Virus record (IMG/VR): IMGVR_UViG_3300032163_000002 | Span: 62,001 to 126,000 of that record | DNA length: 64,000 nt | Origin: a virus | Strand: one strand, 5' to 3' | Shown: piece after piece, positions 7,346-15,699 of the stretch | Layout: each line of letters opens with the position of its first letter | Numbering within the stretch: the stretch's first letter is position 1 | The notes under the pieces: generated by a model | The model's database searches: none | Told to the model about the DNA's origin: nothing | What the model saw: only the letters and a program-made list of their open reading frames with translations | Translations under genes and position numbers: made by a program

Positions 7346-7941
7346 GGAGTCTCCTCCGCATTTTCATGAGCAAAAGTAAGTGCTACCCGATTAAGAAAAG
7401 CTACTGCGAATACTTCAAGTTTCGCAATTCGATACATTCCTACGCGAAGACATAAACATTTTACGTCCCCAAAAGCATCAGTGCTGTTCCAAAGTATAAG
7501 CGGCTCTCGATAATTTTTCATAAGCACCACAACCGGGAGAAGAAGCTTTGGCGCAGTCTTTCTGTCTTGCTCCCCACGCAATTTTTCAGTAGCTTCCTTA
7601 AGCCATTCAAACCCGACCCACTTCATTTCGAGTTCAAGCAGATTATCAAATGTCCATATTTCCCGGTTTTTGACTTCTATGTAAACCGGAAAACGGGCGC
7701 GTACTTCATCAGACATGCGCAAATCAGACCGTTCAATAAAAGCACCAGAATTCGGAGTTCGACACAAAGCCTTGTATTCAACTCCGAGAATTTTCCCAAG
7801 TATCTTGGCAATTTTCAGTTCACCTGATTTCCCCTTCGTCCGAGCCCTACGGCCATGTCCTGCCTTCGTCCGAACCATGACTTTCCCGAAACCTTCACAT
7901 TTAGGACAGGTCTTTTCGGTAAAACTTTCAGCTTCGCTCAT
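7342..7941 (-). CDS. PDDEXK-type nuclease, probable Holliday junction resolvase
   Basis: 199 residues. CPKC starts a short N-terminal zinc-like motif. Then GKSGELKIAKILG is followed by CRTPNSGAFIERSDLRM and FPVYIEVKNRE: the Glu, Asp and E-x-K order of the PDDEXK nuclease core as in Hjc-like phage resolvases. Expected role: cleavage of branched DNA in recombination and packaging. It overlaps the NYN gene by four bases. Confidence 0.7.
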   Translation of the reverse strand: MSEAESFTEKTCPKCEGFGKVMVRTKAGHGRRARTKGKSGELKIAKILGKILGVEYKALCRTPNSGAFIERSDLRMSDEVRARFPVYIEVKNREIWTFDNLLELEMKWVGFEWLKEATEKLRGEQDRKTAPKLLLPVVVLMKNYREPLILWNSTDAFGDVKCLCLRVGMYRIAKLEVFAVAFLNRVALTFAHENAEETP

Positions 7942-8150
7942 TCAGCTACCTTAATCCACTCTGCCCCATCCCATTTTACAGTCACCGAAGTCAAAAAAAG
8001 ATCAACCTGAAACTCCGGATCTTTGGAGGGGTTAACCTCCGAGTAAAAAAACATGCACAACTTGCTCTTATCTGCGCGTTCAGCCTGCTTTTCAAAAGAC
8101 AAAGGCACCCATCTACCCTTACACTCGGCAACGAATTCTAGAATAGTCAT
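7938..8150 (-). CDS. Small hypothetical protein
   Basis: 70 residues, one beta-rich domain ending VTVKWDGAEWIKVAE. Overlaps both neighbours, so it is part of the same polycistronic message. Not recognised. Confidence 0.6.
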   Translation of the reverse strand: MTILEFVAECKGRWVPLSFEKQAERADKSKLCMFFYSEVNPSKDPEFQVDLFLTSVTVKWDGAEWIKVAE

Positions 8151-8686
8151 GCTGCAATCTCAAGGGCCTTCAAAAATGCTTTCCGAATTGCCCACGCATA
8201 ACTACTAAGCGTAACATGCACGCCACCACAGCACTGTCCACAATGAAGACCAACCTCGTTCATTGATATTTCTTTCACAAGAAGTCTAAACTTTTTCACG
8301 TCAATACGCGCTAATTCTTCATCAGAAAGATTCAACTCTTTCAAAACTTCATTAAGTGCGCGTCTAGGCCAATATGTATCGTAAATCGGAACTGCGGTTT
8401 TACGAAGCCAACACCACATTTCAGTAGCGTCATTAACATTCGGAGCTTCATCGTGACAGCGCGTGCATAACGCAACAATATTATTCACATCATCTGTTCC
8501 ACCAAGTGAAACCGGAACGATATGACACCTCTGAAGTTGAGCTTCATAGCCGCATCTCCAGCAGCGTTCATGTGCCTCAGCCCAATCAACACCAAGCCCT
8601 ACTTCTGTTTGACGGATCTCCCAATAGCGTACGGTTTCCGCCAACCAATCTTTTTTCTTATTCCGTCTTCGAGATAATACTCCCAT
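8147..8686 (-). CDS. HNH endonuclease
   Basis: 179 residues. CWRC at about residue 42, then CHIVPVSLGGTDDVNNIVAL and CTRCHDE: a standard HNH/ββα-metal nuclease with a zinc-binding Cys frame. A second CGQC pair is near the C-terminus. It is free-standing and could be a homing endonuclease or a replication or packaging-associated nicking enzyme. It lies between the resolvase and the SbcC-like gene. Confidence 0.75.
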   Translation of the reverse strand: MGVLSRRRNKKKDWLAETVRYWEIRQTEVGLGVDWAEAHERCWRCGYEAQLQRCHIVPVSLGGTDDVNNIVALCTRCHDEAPNVNDATEMWCWLRKTAVPIYDTYWPRRALNEVLKELNLSDEELARIDVKKFRLLVKEISMNEVGLHCGQCCGGVHVTLSSYAWAIRKAFLKALEIAA

Positions 8687-8687
8687 A

Positions 8688-10604
8688 TTAAACTCTAGCT
8701 ACTTCGATGACTTGATCTACAAGAGCACGCGCAGTATTCATGTGAGAAATCAAATACGTCGGTCTGTTCTGTTCCCGCGCTCGTGTCTGAAGATATGTCA
8801 CAGCCCTCATTGTACCCTCTTCATCAAGGGCATCCAGAATTTCATCATAAACACACAAAGAAATTCCACGCTGAGCGCGCATTCCAATAAGATCCTGAAG
8901 AGCAAGAAGAATTGCAAGATCAATTCGTCGCTTCTCCCCACCGGAATTTCCTTCGTAAATTTCCGCCCCACGAGTGTTAATAATATTCACACTCATGCGC
9001 TCCGCTGCCGTCCCTTTTTTCAACATCGTCGTCGCCTGAATTTCAGCACTAAACCCGCCACCTGTCAAGGCATATAAATGATCGTTCACCCGCCGGTTTA
9101 ACTCAGGGAGCAACCCTTCGATGATAAAAGCCTTGATCCCCTTTGATCCAAAAGCGTCACGCCAAAAATCATATATCCCCAATTTTCCTGAAACCTCATC
9201 TAGAGCTTTCTGGACCTCTGCCGTTTTAACTTTCGCCTCCATGAGCTTCTGTTCAACGCTCGCAAGGCTCACCGTATAAGGGTCCACCTCCCTATCAAAT
9301 TTTTCCACCGCACCAAGAGCATTGCTAAAAGCGGTCTCTGCCGTAGCCTTCCACTGCTGCGTCGTCTGATATCGTAGCAAAACCTCCGCAAGTTTTGCTG
9401 AAACATCCGTAAGAGATTTCTGCCGTACGGTCATATCACTTCGCAATTTTTCCAGTTCCGTACTTAATAAACCGTGATCTTCTTTAACCTGCATGATGAG
9501 CCCGTCAAGGTTCTTCTTCTCGTTTCCTTTCGCTATCACTTCAGCAGCAGCTTCGGCGCGCTGCACAGCAATGTGCATCTCCGCTGAACCGTCATGTTTT
9601 ATTTCCTGCCCACAGGTCGGACAAACCTTCATGACCACGGACAGCTCCTCAATTTTCCGCTCCAACGCCCGAATATCGCCGTCAATAACTGCACGATTTG
9701 CAAGAAGCTCCGTAAAATAATCCTTCAATTCCGCCACGGATTGTTCTGTCAAAACAATTTCAGACAATATGTTCTGTGTCTCTGTCGTATCCAATATTTT
9801 CTTGTGTGTGGTCTCCTGAGTCATCAAATCTTTTACAAGAACATTCTGCTCCGTGAGCGTCTTTTTGCACTCCTCCAACGAAACCATTGCCCCGTCAGCC
9901 TGCTCAATAAGAGTTTTTCGAGTCTCCACACGCCCTTGCCGCCATGCTTCCCTAGCCACCTTACCCCCAGCAAGCGTCTGTTGGTGGATTTCCTCCGTTG
10001 TAATAGACAGATTTAAGGTATTCTGATATTCAGACAAAACTCCAGTCAATTCACCATACTTGTTTTCAGCGAGTTTCAATGCGGTGTCATACTCATCCAA
10101 TCCATAAATCCTATCAAAAATGGATTTACGTTCAGCGTCACTCATGTTTCCAGATGCGAAAAAAGCCCCAAGCCCCTGCCCGAAAATAATGGAATTCGTG
10201 AAGGTCCTATAATCCAGTCCAAGCCACTCTTCAACCTTTTTCTGTTGCTCCGCAAGATTCGCGGCTGCGAAAATAGGAAGGCCATCACGCAAAGTATAGA
10301 GTACCTGAGCCGCCACACGAGGCTTCACCCGACGTATCTGATAAGTGCTTCCGTCATCACTATCTTGAACGGTAACGGTTACGTCAGTTGATGCACATTC
10401 TTTATTGATCACATCATTGACGGTCTTTTTTGGGCGGACAGTATCTCCGAATAGACACCACGTAACAGCTTCGCTATACCGACTTGATTTCCCTGCACCG
10501 TTCTTTCCAATGACAAGAGTCAACCCCGGAGCAGTCAAATCCACCGTCTCCGTCCCAATGACGTTCATGAAATCCGCAAGAGTAACCCTTACGAAATGCA
10601 GCAT
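8688..10604 (-). CDS. SbcC/Rad50-like ATPase (T4 gp46 type)
   Basis: 638 residues from ATG 10604, with AGGCGG 6 nt upstream. Walker A VIGKNGAGKSS is near the N-terminus. Long coiled coils flank a zinc hook, CPTCGQ, at about residue 327. ABC signature NSGGEKRRIDLA (~550) and Walker B CVYDEILDALDEEG (~585) follow. With the SbcD-like nuclease two genes upstream it should form the Mre11-Rad50-type complex that resects DNA ends for recombination-dependent replication. ATG 10604 follows the previous stop at 10606. Confidence 0.92.
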   Translation of the reverse strand: MLHFVRVTLADFMNVIGTETVDLTAPGLTLVIGKNGAGKSSRYSEAVTWCLFGDTVRPKKTVNDVINKECASTDVTVTVQDSDDGSTYQIRRVKPRVAAQVLYTLRDGLPIFAAANLAEQQKKVEEWLGLDYRTFTNSIIFGQGLGAFFASGNMSDAERKSIFDRIYGLDEYDTALKLAENKYGELTGVLSEYQNTLNLSITTEEIHQQTLAGGKVAREAWRQGRVETRKTLIEQADGAMVSLEECKKTLTEQNVLVKDLMTQETTHKKILDTTETQNILSEIVLTEQSVAELKDYFTELLANRAVIDGDIRALERKIEELSVVMKVCPTCGQEIKHDGSAEMHIAVQRAEAAAEVIAKGNEKKNLDGLIMQVKEDHGLLSTELEKLRSDMTVRQKSLTDVSAKLAEVLLRYQTTQQWKATAETAFSNALGAVEKFDREVDPYTVSLASVEQKLMEAKVKTAEVQKALDEVSGKLGIYDFWRDAFGSKGIKAFIIEGLLPELNRRVNDHLYALTGGGFSAEIQATTMLKKGTAAERMSVNIINTRGAEIYEGNSGGEKRRIDLAILLALQDLIGMRAQRGISLCVYDEILDALDEEGTMRAVTYLQTRAREQNRPTYLISHMNTARALVDQVIEVARV

Positions 10605-10605
10605 T

Positions 10606-10908
10606 TCATACCGCCTGAAGTCCATGCCTAGAAAACTTGGTAGTAGGCTCGACAGCCTTAACCTTATCCTCAAAGATCACACGGGGAGCCGGGCATCCGG
10701 GACCAACAGAATCATCCGTTGTTGAATACATAAGCTGATTTTTCATTGGAGACCAAAAAAGCTCTCCAACTCGCGGAGGTCGAACTTCTCCCGTCGGAAC
10801 ATACCCATCATCTAAAACCCACTTCGGTACAATTTCACCAACAATAACCCACTCAACAGGTTTCTCTTCACCTTCCGCTGTAGTACTTCCTATTTTGAAT
10901 AAGCTCAT
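10606..10908 (-). CDS. Hypothetical protein between the SbcC and SbcD genes
   Basis: 100 residues, starting at ATG 10908 with GGGAGAG upstream. No domain recognised. Its place between the two subunits of the end-resection nuclease suggests a recombination accessory role by context only. Confidence 0.65.
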   Translation of the reverse strand: MSLFKIGSTTAEGEEKPVEWVIVGEIVPKWVLDDGYVPTGEVRPPRVGELFWSPMKNQLMYSTTDDSVGPGCPAPRVIFEDKVKAVEPTTKFSRHGLQAV

Positions 10909-12045
10909 TCAAACTCTCCCGTTACGCATAACCGTTTCCAGAAATTCCCGCCCCACTTCAAGGAGATTTTCTTCTGTAACTCCACTCGGTAATCCCTTAC
11001 TGTCTTTCATGTATCCAATGTATTTCCGCAAAACCTCATTCACACCTTCAACACCAGTAAAAGAAATTCGAGTAAGTTGGGCTCCAGAAGAAGCCGCAAG
11101 CCGAAGAGAAATCGTATCAGGAACCTGCCGCGCAAGTATATCAAACATTGTAGGTTCACCTTTCCATTCAACACGATAATATGTCCCGAGAATCGCCGTG
11201 TCTTCCTCCAACATAGTTAATTGCACGACATTATCCACCTGTTGAACAACAAAACGCGGAGAATATTTATCTTCAATATGTTCGAAAGTTTCCGTATCTT
11301 CGTGATAAACAAGCCAACCGGGCGTGTAAGTTCGCTCACCAAAATTATGCTGAACCAGCCCTCCAACATAAATTACAGGAGCAGGAGCAACAAGAGCTTG
11401 GTGCTCGTGGTAATGCCCGGTAACAACTGCTATCGCCTCTTTTGGCACGTCCGTCTCCGGGTTCAATCCCTCACGCATGATGAATTCGTGTGGTCCCGTC
11501 TTAGCTCCAGAAAAAGACTGATGCGCAATGATGATCGGGGGGCGCTCAAATGACTGCGTAGCCACGGCCTGCATGAGGCGCTGAGCTTCCTTCATCCATT
11601 GCTCTCGTGAAGCCGTGTAAGGAATGACACAGTAAGGCGTCTGAATACCCCCCAACCGGGTCACAGCAGGCTCGTTGAAGACGACAGCGCTCCCCATCGC
11701 ATAGAGTGCGTGCAGCCCGTCATAAGACTGCCTTCCCTGTCGGTCTACGACATCATGATTCCCGGCCATGACATATATCTTCACCCCGGCTTCCTGTGCC
11801 ATTCTGAATGCTTTCGAAACAGCATTGAAGACCGCTACGTTGATTATTCCACGTCGATGAAATACATCTCCGGGAATGAAAATAACCGGAATACCATGAG
11901 CTTGTGCATAAGCCACTGCCCGCAAAAACGCTTCTAAAATTCGCACCATACGGGAATTACATCCCGGATAATTAGGGGAAGCATCCGGAGTAGAAAATTC
12001 CGAGTGATTATCGAAATGTGTGTCCGACAGAAAGAGCACGTCCAT
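10909..12045 (-). CDS. SbcD/Mre11-like nuclease (T4 gp47 type)
   Basis: 378 residues. The calcineurin-like phosphoesterase motifs appear in order: LSDTHFD, GDVFHRRG, GNHDVV, IIIAHQS, VVTGHYHEHQ. These bind two metal ions. Partner of the SbcC-like ATPase, acting in DNA end processing. The C-terminal 100 residues probably form the capping domain. Confidence 0.92.
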   Translation of the reverse strand: MDVLFLSDTHFDNHSEFSTPDASPNYPGCNSRMVRILEAFLRAVAYAQAHGIPVIFIPGDVFHRRGIINVAVFNAVSKAFRMAQEAGVKIYVMAGNHDVVDRQGRQSYDGLHALYAMGSAVVFNEPAVTRLGGIQTPYCVIPYTASREQWMKEAQRLMQAVATQSFERPPIIIAHQSFSGAKTGPHEFIMREGLNPETDVPKEAIAVVTGHYHEHQALVAPAPVIYVGGLVQHNFGERTYTPGWLVYHEDTETFEHIEDKYSPRFVVQQVDNVVQLTMLEEDTAILGTYYRVEWKGEPTMFDILARQVPDTISLRLAASSGAQLTRISFTGVEGVNEVLRKYIGYMKDSKGLPSGVTEENLLEVGREFLETVMRNGRV

Positions 12046-12065
12046 TATTTTTATGCCTCACCCAT

Positions 12066-12557
12066 TCACTTATAGAACATCACCGGATCATTGTCCGCCA
12101 GAAACGCCGAATAATCGAAAGGTATTTGCAAAACCTCTTTCACCGATATATCTGGACCTTCAAATTGCATCAGTGTATCCCGGAACAACCAAACATACTT
12201 CGGAAGCAAAATAGCTCCTGATGCAAATTCAATTCCTTTTTGAAGTGGTCTCCATAACCCAAGATCACGACGGGTCGGATCAACGTCATTCGGCTTAGCT
12301 TCACTAAGCCCCCAATGTTTTGTAACGGGGATCGCTGATGTCCCATAAATATGACGTGGGGCAGCATCCGGGACATCTACCCAACCATAGGTGCGCTTCT
12401 ATTTCCAAATTAACCACAAAAGTCCCCTCGCCATAGAGGCATTCAACGACCTTCGATAAACCTTATCAATTCTTTCACACAGGGGGCACTTAACCCAATC
12501 TCCTTTAATTATTTCATTGATGAAATGCTCCCTAGCGGCGTCAAGGCTTAATGGCAT
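12066..12557 (-). CDS. Conserved phage protein interrupted by one in-frame TAG
   Basis: Read from ATG 12557 to TGA 12066, 163 codons with a single TAG at codon 53 (12399-12401). Before it: a domain with VKCPLCERIDKVYRRSL and ASMARGLLWLIW. After it, in the same frame: YGWVDVPDAAPRHIYGTS, KHWGLSEA, LWRPLQKGIEFASGAI and LLPKYVWLF. Both halves look like one protein of a kind I recognise as widespread in phages (CPxC, ARGL, WVxVP and HWGL blocks); function unknown. AGAGGG lies 10 nt before the start. TAG may be suppressed, may be a CAG-to-TAG mutation, or may be an assembly error. Confidence 0.65.
12399..12401 (-). other. In-frame amber codon
   Basis: TAG at codon 53 of the gene at 12066-12557. 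The coding character is unbroken on both sides, and no frameshift is needed to join them. A Gln codon CAG differs by one transition. Confidence 0.8.
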
Positions 12558-12578
12558 TCGCGTTAAACCCTCTTCAGT

Positions 12579-12842
12579 TCACGAAAGACAGAAATCACGC
12601 TTGAAGTCTTCGTTTGAAACAACCACGTAATTCAAAGGACGAACTTCTACAATCCAATCTCCGGGAAATGCGAGTGCCCCATATATGCAACCGATATGTG
12701 ATACCAGCAGCCCTTTATTACGCCCCCAGCCAAAAAATTGAGTACCATTAAATCCAGAGTGACTCGCCCAATCCTGCACCTTAGAAACATTTTCTCTCGT
12801 TAGTTGAATAGCCCTTACATATTGTATGTAGGAGGTGTCCAC
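12579..12842 (-). CDS. Hypothetical protein, paralogue A
   Basis: 87 residues. It shares WASHSGFNG and the pattern DWIVEVRPLNYVVVSNEDF with the protein at 13114-13401, so the two arose by duplication. The insert between the blocks differs in length. Function unknown. Confidence 0.7.
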   Translation of the reverse strand: MDTSYIQYVRAIQLTRENVSKVQDWASHSGFNGTQFFGWGRNKGLLVSHIGCIYGALAFPGDWIVEVRPLNYVVVSNEDFKRDFCLS

Positions 12843-12843
12843 G

Positions 12844-13095
12844 TTAATTTCCCCCTAATACTTGTTGCTGCTTTTCTTTCTCTCCGGGTTCCACCAGCCA
12901 GATCCGCAACCCCTCGCGCCCTGAATTCCAGAACCCGCCCGGTTTTTTACAGCAAGGGCACATAGAAGAACCGGTGCCATTCTGTGTTACGTTATTTTGA
13001 TAGGTGCAATGATAACAGTAGAAAATCTGATCTCCCACATTCGCCTGCGATAGATCAGGCCAGTGAAAAAGTGGAACTTTCAGCTTTTCCCACAT
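12844..13095 (-). CDS. Zinc-ribbon protein
   Basis: 83 residues. CYHC and CPCC pairs about 25 residues apart form a zinc ribbon. It sits between the two paralogous genes, so the duplication spans or flanks it. Function unknown. Confidence 0.7.
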   Translation of the reverse strand: MWEKLKVPLFHWPDLSQANVGDQIFYCYHCTYQNNVTQNGTGSSMCPCCKKPGGFWNSGREGLRIWLVEPGEKEKQQQVLGGN

Positions 13096-13113
13096 GCTCC
13101 AGCTTCCTACCTC

Positions 13114-13401
13114 TTATATGCATTCCAAGAAATCATGACAGAAATCGTCATTACTAATGACCACATAATCTAAAGGCCGAATTTCAACAATCCAGTTCGA
13201 CGGAAGCGCCCAAGAATACTTCACACACCGAACACTGTTTACTTCCATGCCTATGAACCTAACACCGTTTATTTCCATACCCTTTGTGCTCCACCCGTAA
13301 AAGACAACACCATTAAACCCCGAGTGAGAAGCCCAATCCACCACTTCCTGTGCGTTATCCCATAGCACTTTAATAGCGCGCACTTTATAAAGATATAACA
13401 T
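13114..13401 (-). CDS. Hypothetical protein, paralogue B
   Basis: 95 residues from ATG 13401 (TGATG overlap with the upstream stop). It shares VDWASHSGFNG and NWIVEIRPLDYVVISNDDF with paralogue A. A central duplication, ING[V]RFIGMEVNSVR, contains two near-identical short strands. Function unknown. Confidence 0.7.
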   Translation of the reverse strand: MLYLYKVRAIKVLWDNAQEVVDWASHSGFNGVVFYGWSTKGMEINGVRFIGMEVNSVRCVKYSWALPSNWIVEIRPLDYVVISNDDFCHDFLECI

Positions 13402-13871
13402 CAGGCACTTTCCACAGGAAGAACTTTTTTCGCAAAATGAGTCATGATTCGTCCGCATTGATCTACGCTGTAAATCGGAATCCACATAGCAAATAAATAG
13501 CAAGAAGGGGCAACTAGCGCAAGATCCTTTTCAATCTCTCGAACCAAACATTTCGTATATCGTTTTGAAAAATCCTCTCCGCCAAATCGCTCACGTATTT
13601 TTTTAGGGCGAGACATGATAACGATGCCTTCAAGCTCTGGCATCGGACCCCCCGCAGCGTACAACTTCAACCTGTCAGAATCTCTCAACGGAAAATTCGA
13701 GAATACCTCACGCACGAAATCGTCTAGAGTATTCGGAGTAATGACCCCTACAAATGGCAACTTGTAGTTACCTCTATTTATTCCCTCGCGGGAGTCAGAG
13801 CTACCACTTGACTCTAGACAAGTCTTAATTTGCTTCCGTTGATTTTCTACAAGAAGATCCACGTCAAACAT
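13401..13871 (-). CDS. Hypothetical protein
   Basis: 156 residues beginning MFDVDLLVENQRKQ. Mixed alpha/beta, with two cysteines near the C-terminus. The ATG overlaps the end of the upstream gene. Not recognised. Confidence 0.65.
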   Translation of the reverse strand: MFDVDLLVENQRKQIKTCLESSGSSDSREGINRGNYKLPFVGVITPNTLDDFVREVFSNFPLRDSDRLKLYAAGGPMPELEGIVIMSRPKKIRERFGGEDFSKRYTKCLVREIEKDLALVAPSCYLFAMWIPIYSVDQCGRIMTHFAKKVLPVESA

Positions 13872-14073
13872 GATAAGCCTTCCCCAAAGTAAAAGTCACA
13901 AATTCAGGGGTAGAAACAAAGGAAGAAAAAAAAGCAACAGGCTCAGGTTCACGTCTTGTTCCACAATATTCACATGGCTTACTGATCAGCCAGCAATACA
14001 ACGAAACGTTATAAGGAGAAGCCCCCTTCGGCATTCTGAAAGGGGCTCCGCAGTTCTTGCAGTTCTTAAACAA
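13864..14073 (-). CDS. Small zinc-ribbon protein (TTG start)
   Basis: 69 residues from TTG 14073, with AGGA 7 nt upstream and an overlap with the upstream stop. CKNCG and CEYCG pairs make a zinc ribbon. The longer open frame to 14217 covers the neighbouring gene in another frame and is unlikely. Start moderately sure. Confidence 0.6.
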   Translation of the reverse strand: MFKNCKNCGAPFRMPKGASPYNVSLYCWLISKPCEYCGTRREPEPVAFFSSFVSTPEFVTFTLGKAYHV

Positions 14074-14317
14074 GATACGATCCTGTATGTACAACCCCGT
14101 TTTTTTCCTGCCCCCACTCAAGCTCCTCATCCACTTCGGCGCCACAATCCTTCCTAAATTTCCAACCAACATTCGAAGGGCCACAATAAATGAATTTCTC
14201 GTCAACTTCGGTGACACGAAGCTTCATTGGTTTCATTGCCGCCCGCCCCAATTTAGCAGAAGCAAACATGCGGTGAATGATATCACCAACTTTAACGTAT
14301 TCGAACTTCAATTCCAT
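14066..14317 (-). CDS. Hypothetical protein
   Basis: 83 residues, beginning MELKFEYVKVGDIIHRMF; a small beta-barrel-like composition (KVGDIIH, MKLRVTEVDEKFIYC). Overlaps the zinc-ribbon gene downstream. Function unknown. Confidence 0.65.
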   Translation of the reverse strand: MELKFEYVKVGDIIHRMFASAKLGRAAMKPMKLRVTEVDEKFIYCGPSNVGWKFRKDCGAEVDEELEWGQEKNGVVHTGSYLV

Positions 14318-14320
14318 GAA

Positions 14321-14605
14321 TTACTTCCCGGTCGTTGCTCCACTATCATCAGATTCCGGAACTTCACCCCCCTCTTCCGGCTCACCTGTCATTTCATCAA
14401 ACGCATCCATGAAAGTCACGCTCGGGTCCGGATATTGTGCCGGGTCTGGACGTGCTCCCATTGCCGTGATGAGGGCGCAAAATCCAGCTTGCAGAGTTTT
14501 TGAAATGGAAACGGCTTGCGCATGATGCATCGCTAACAGCACAATCAAATCGTCCGGCGTCAAGCTATTGATCTGTGCTTCTGGCTCTTTCTTCCTACGC
14601 CCCAT
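14321..14605 (-). CDS. Hypothetical protein after uvsX
   Basis: 94 residues. Basic N-terminus (MGRRKKEP), a hydrophobic helix in the middle, acidic tail. Its start lies inside the end of uvsX, with GAGGAGG as ribosome site, so it is translationally coupled to it. Not recognised. Confidence 0.65.
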   Translation of the reverse strand: MGRRKKEPEAQINSLTPDDLIVLLAMHHAQAVSISKTLQAGFCALITAMGARPDPAQYPDPSVTFMDAFDEMTGEPEEGGEVPESDDSGATTGK

Positions 14606-15698
14606 CGACTTCCTCCTCTTCTATCGCTGCGACGAAAGCAGGGGGTTCCATAGCCAACTTCCGAAGCTCTGTGTGAATTTTTTGAATATCAGGTGTAACA
14701 AATCCTGCTACAAAATCTGCCCTACGAAACTTTCCACCGTAAACTTTATGTGAAAAGAATCCCGGTGATTCCTTGATGAAAACCCCACGGGATACACCAA
14801 AATCAAAAACACTAGCTGGATAATTGATGCCCTTGTTGAAGTAAAACTCAAACATAGCCTTCCCGAACGGAGCAGCAACTTTATTTTTCTTGATTGTAGC
14901 TTCAATTTCGATGCCAATGATCGGCGCCGTCTTATCATCATCCGTCCCGCTAACCTTAATTGCCTTGGCCTTCCGCAGAATAATCCGCTGCGAAGCATAA
15001 AATTTCATCGCTCGCCCGCCGGGAGTATCATCCGGATCACCAAACATCACTCCAATTTTAGTCCGAGATTGATTCAGCAAAAGCAGCGTCGTTTGTGTCT
15101 TCGTGATGGTGGGATTCAATTTTCTGAGTCCCGATGAAACCGCCCGTGCCTGTTCCGCCATTTGTTTATCTTCATATTCAGCGTCAAGCTGAGACTTCGT
15201 CTGCGAAGCCGCAACAGAATCTACGACAAACAAAAACGGACATGTTTCGTTCTGCTCACGCACGCCTTCGGCAAATGCTTCGATGATTCCGAAAAGATGC
15301 TCCAAAGTATCAGGCCGAGACAAGTAGAAATTATTTTCCACATCCACGCCTAACGTTTTGAAATAACTCTCGTGCGCTGTCTGCTCCATGTCACCATAAA
15401 CCACGCACCCACCCATTTTCTGACATTCACGAGCTATGTGCGCAGCAATCGACGTTTTTCCTTCAGATTCATTTCGACTGAAAAGTTCGATGATACGCCC
15501 ACCAGCTATTCCACCACCAAGCACCGCATCAAAATTTAAGGCTCCTGTAGAAATCCAATAAGGTATATTCGTCACTCCACCGACTGCCCCTGAAAGACGA
15601 ATCGCCGCCTCCGGCCCGTATCTTTTCTGAATGCCTTTCACTACCCCCTTGAAAAGATCAAGAGGCGCTTTTACGCCCCCCTCATCTCTTTCTGCCAT
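14595..15698 (-). CDS. uvsX: RecA/UvsX-type recombinase
   Basis: 367 residues. Begins with a RecA-like N-terminal helix. Then ISTGALNFDAVLGGGI, the P-loop SRNESEGKTS, Walker B FLFVVDSVAA, a glutamine-bearing LLLNQSRTKIGVMFG and TPGGRAMKFYASQR (DNA-binding loop 2 region), all in RecA order. The P-loop lacks the usual first Gly (RNESEGKT against GPESSGKT of RecA). It carries out strand exchange in recombination-dependent replication together with the SSB just upstream. Ends with TAG. Confidence 0.93.
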   Translation of the reverse strand: MAERDEGGVKAPLDLFKGVVKGIQKRYGPEAAIRLSGAVGGVTNIPYWISTGALNFDAVLGGGIAGGRIIELFSRNESEGKTSIAAHIARECQKMGGCVVYGDMEQTAHESYFKTLGVDVENNFYLSRPDTLEHLFGIIEAFAEGVREQNETCPFLFVVDSVAASQTKSQLDAEYEDKQMAEQARAVSSGLRKLNPTITKTQTTLLLLNQSRTKIGVMFGDPDDTPGGRAMKFYASQRIILRKAKAIKVSGTDDDKTAPIIGIEIEATIKKNKVAAPFGKAMFEFYFNKGINYPASVFDFGVSRGVFIKESPGFFSHKVYGGKFRRADFVAGFVTPDIQKIHTELRKLAMEPPAFVAAIEEEEVDGA

Positions 15699-15699
15699 T

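Noticed and set aside
12170-12376. 68-codon minus-strand frame
   Set aside because: It is a different frame inside the amber-interrupted gene, whose reading shows better protein-like sequence and matches recognised blocks.
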